Source: Firmicutes bacterium CAG:582
Lineage (GTDB): Bacteria > Bacillota_I > Bacilli_A > RF39 > UBA660
Length of the DNA: 22,627 bases
Assembly (NCBI GenBank): GCA_000435515.1
Contig: FR884148.1
Location: 1 to 22,627, forward strand
Reading direction: 5' to 3'
A program made the position numbers and the translations under genes. Below the pieces are notes generated by a model. The model saw nothing but the letters and a program-made list of their open reading frames with translations, was not told where the DNA came from and did not search any database. This document shows, piece after piece, positions 22,057 through 22,627 of the stretch (within the stretch, counting starts at the first letter, position 1; each line of letters starts with the position of its first letter).

Positions 22057-22085
22057 TTAACATTGTTAAATTTCTTTCAAAGAAA
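22057..22085. repeat. Two adjacent odd-centred inverted repeats
   Basis: TTAACA-T-TGTTAA (22057-22069) and TTTCTTT-C-AAAGAAA (22071-22085) lie one base apart. Each has perfect 6- or 7-base arms around one central base. They sit about 15-45 bases upstream of the candidate -35 of the ART-like gene, where an operator would be expected. The rest of 22086-22160 is AT-rich with no gene or recognised site. Confidence 0.5.
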
Positions 22086-22170
22086 GTATAAGTTTTCATT
22101 TGAATAGATTTTTTGAATTTATTTCATTTTGTAGAGATGCATATTAACGTGATTAATAATAAGAATGTGT

Positions 22171-22202
22171 AAAAAAAAAAGAATGTGTTAATCATTCTTT
22201 TT
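22171..22202 (-). terminator. Strong terminator of the 97-residue gene
   Basis: On the minus strand AAAAAGAATG pairs with CATTCTTTTT (10 bp) around ATTAACA, continuing into a run of ten or more T. It is 20 bases after the gene's stop. The decamer AAGAATGTGT (22179-22188), one arm of the hairpin, is repeated at 22161-22170. Confidence 0.9.
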
Positions 22203-22222
22203 ATGTGAATAAAAAATTATAA

Positions 22223-22516
22223 CTATTTACCCAATCTAGGTTCTTCTTCTTTACCAAATATTTGATCTTTTTTTGCTCTTAAATATAATTGAAATTCAAT
22301 AAAAGCTATTGCTCTTTCATCTTTAGCTATTAGTTTGTTATAGTGAGAATCTATTCTATTTAATCCTCGTGCAAGTTCTGAATCAGTCATCGGATATGCG
22401 TATTCTATATATTCATCAAAGAGTCTCTCAATCTTCTTAGCTCGAATTGCTCCCAATTCTTCTTTAGATTCGTTTAAATTTTCTATTTCTGCTATTAATT
22501 CTTCTGTACTTTTCAT
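22223..22516 (-). CDS. Small helical hypothetical protein
   Basis: I do not recognise this 97-residue protein. It is highly charged (Glu, Lys, Arg), lacks Cys and Trp, and looks almost wholly helical, with possible coiled-coil segments at about 4-38 and 48-85 separated by YAYPMTDSE. There is no signal peptide or membrane segment. A clear ribosome binding site (AGGGGGA), a good promoter and a strong terminator bracket it, so it is very probably expressed as a single gene. Function cannot be inferred. Confidence 0.75.
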   Translation of the reverse strand: MKSTEELIAEIENLNESKEELGAIRAKKIERLFDEYIEYAYPMTDSELARGLNRIDSHYNKLIAKDERAIAFIEFQLYLRAKKDQIFGKEEEPRLGK

Positions 22517-22550
22517 ATAAATTTCCCCCTTTTTTTTAATTTATGCACAT

Positions 22551-22579
22551 ACTATAACACAAAATAGGAAAATATGCAA
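22551..22579 (-). promoter_or_regulatory. Promoter of the 97-residue gene
   Basis: TTGCAT (complement of 22574-22579) and TATAGT (complement of 22551-22556) are 17 bases apart, with an extended -10 TG (TGTTATAGT). Beyond it, 22580-22627 is AT-rich window edge with nothing recognised. Confidence 0.75.
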
Positions 22580-22627
22580 ATTTCCGACTGATATTTATTA
22601 CTTAAAAAGGTAAATGTAACTTTATAT

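Noticed and set aside
19653..22516. Toxin-antitoxin or phage-defence operon
   Set aside because: The ART-like gene, the paralogue pair and the small gene have separate promoters and terminators, and no antitoxin-like DNA-binding or known defence domain is visible; similarity to such systems stays speculative.

Overview
This window comes from an AT-rich (roughly 30% GC, judged by eye) low-GC Gram-positive bacterium. The gene order, the zinc-ribbon S14, the zinc-type adenylate kinase, strong AGGAGG ribosome binding sites and TTGATT/TATAAT promoters all suggest a Bacilli or Mollicutes-related lineage. secY and map end in TGA and Trp is written TGG, so the standard bacterial code (table 11) applies and not the Mycoplasma code. 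A gut RF39-like lineage is plausible, but that is inference.

Positions 93-13949 (minus strand, read right to left) hold one contiguous S10-spc-alpha ribosomal superoperon: rpsJ rplC rplD rplW rplB rpsS rplV rpsC rplP rpmC rpsQ rplN rplX rplE rpsN rpsH rplF rplR rpsE rplO secY adk map infA rpmJ rpsM rpsK rpoA rplQ. rpmD (L30), normally between rpsE and rplO, is absent. Many neighbours overlap or nearly touch. One strong promoter with phased A-tracts and a foldable leader precedes rpsJ. A hairpin terminator built into the 3' end of rplQ closes the operon.

Positions 13950-16916 form an envelope section. A divergent promoter drives a GT2 polyprenyl-phosphate-type glycosyltransferase on the plus strand. 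Convergent to it are a membrane-anchored GH73-like peptidoglycan hydrolase and a secreted protein ending in an SPKTG-hydrophobic-KRK tail that looks like a variant cell-wall sorting signal. Positions 17031-19542 hold the rpsO-pnp pair, with an intrinsic terminator between the two genes.

Positions 19653-22516 are accessory-looking, all minus strand: a tandem pair of diverged paralogues with a methyltransferase-like Rossmann motif and a conserved CGC motif; a 261-residue protein whose N-terminus resembles ADP-ribosyltransferase folds; and a 97-residue helical protein. Each unit has its own promoter, and inverted repeats that could be operators lie between them. This is the least explained part of the window. 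I see no tRNA, rRNA, CRISPR array or insertion sequence. No gene-free stretch exceeds 300 bases; the longest two, 13950-14191 and 21989-22222, are described under their sites.
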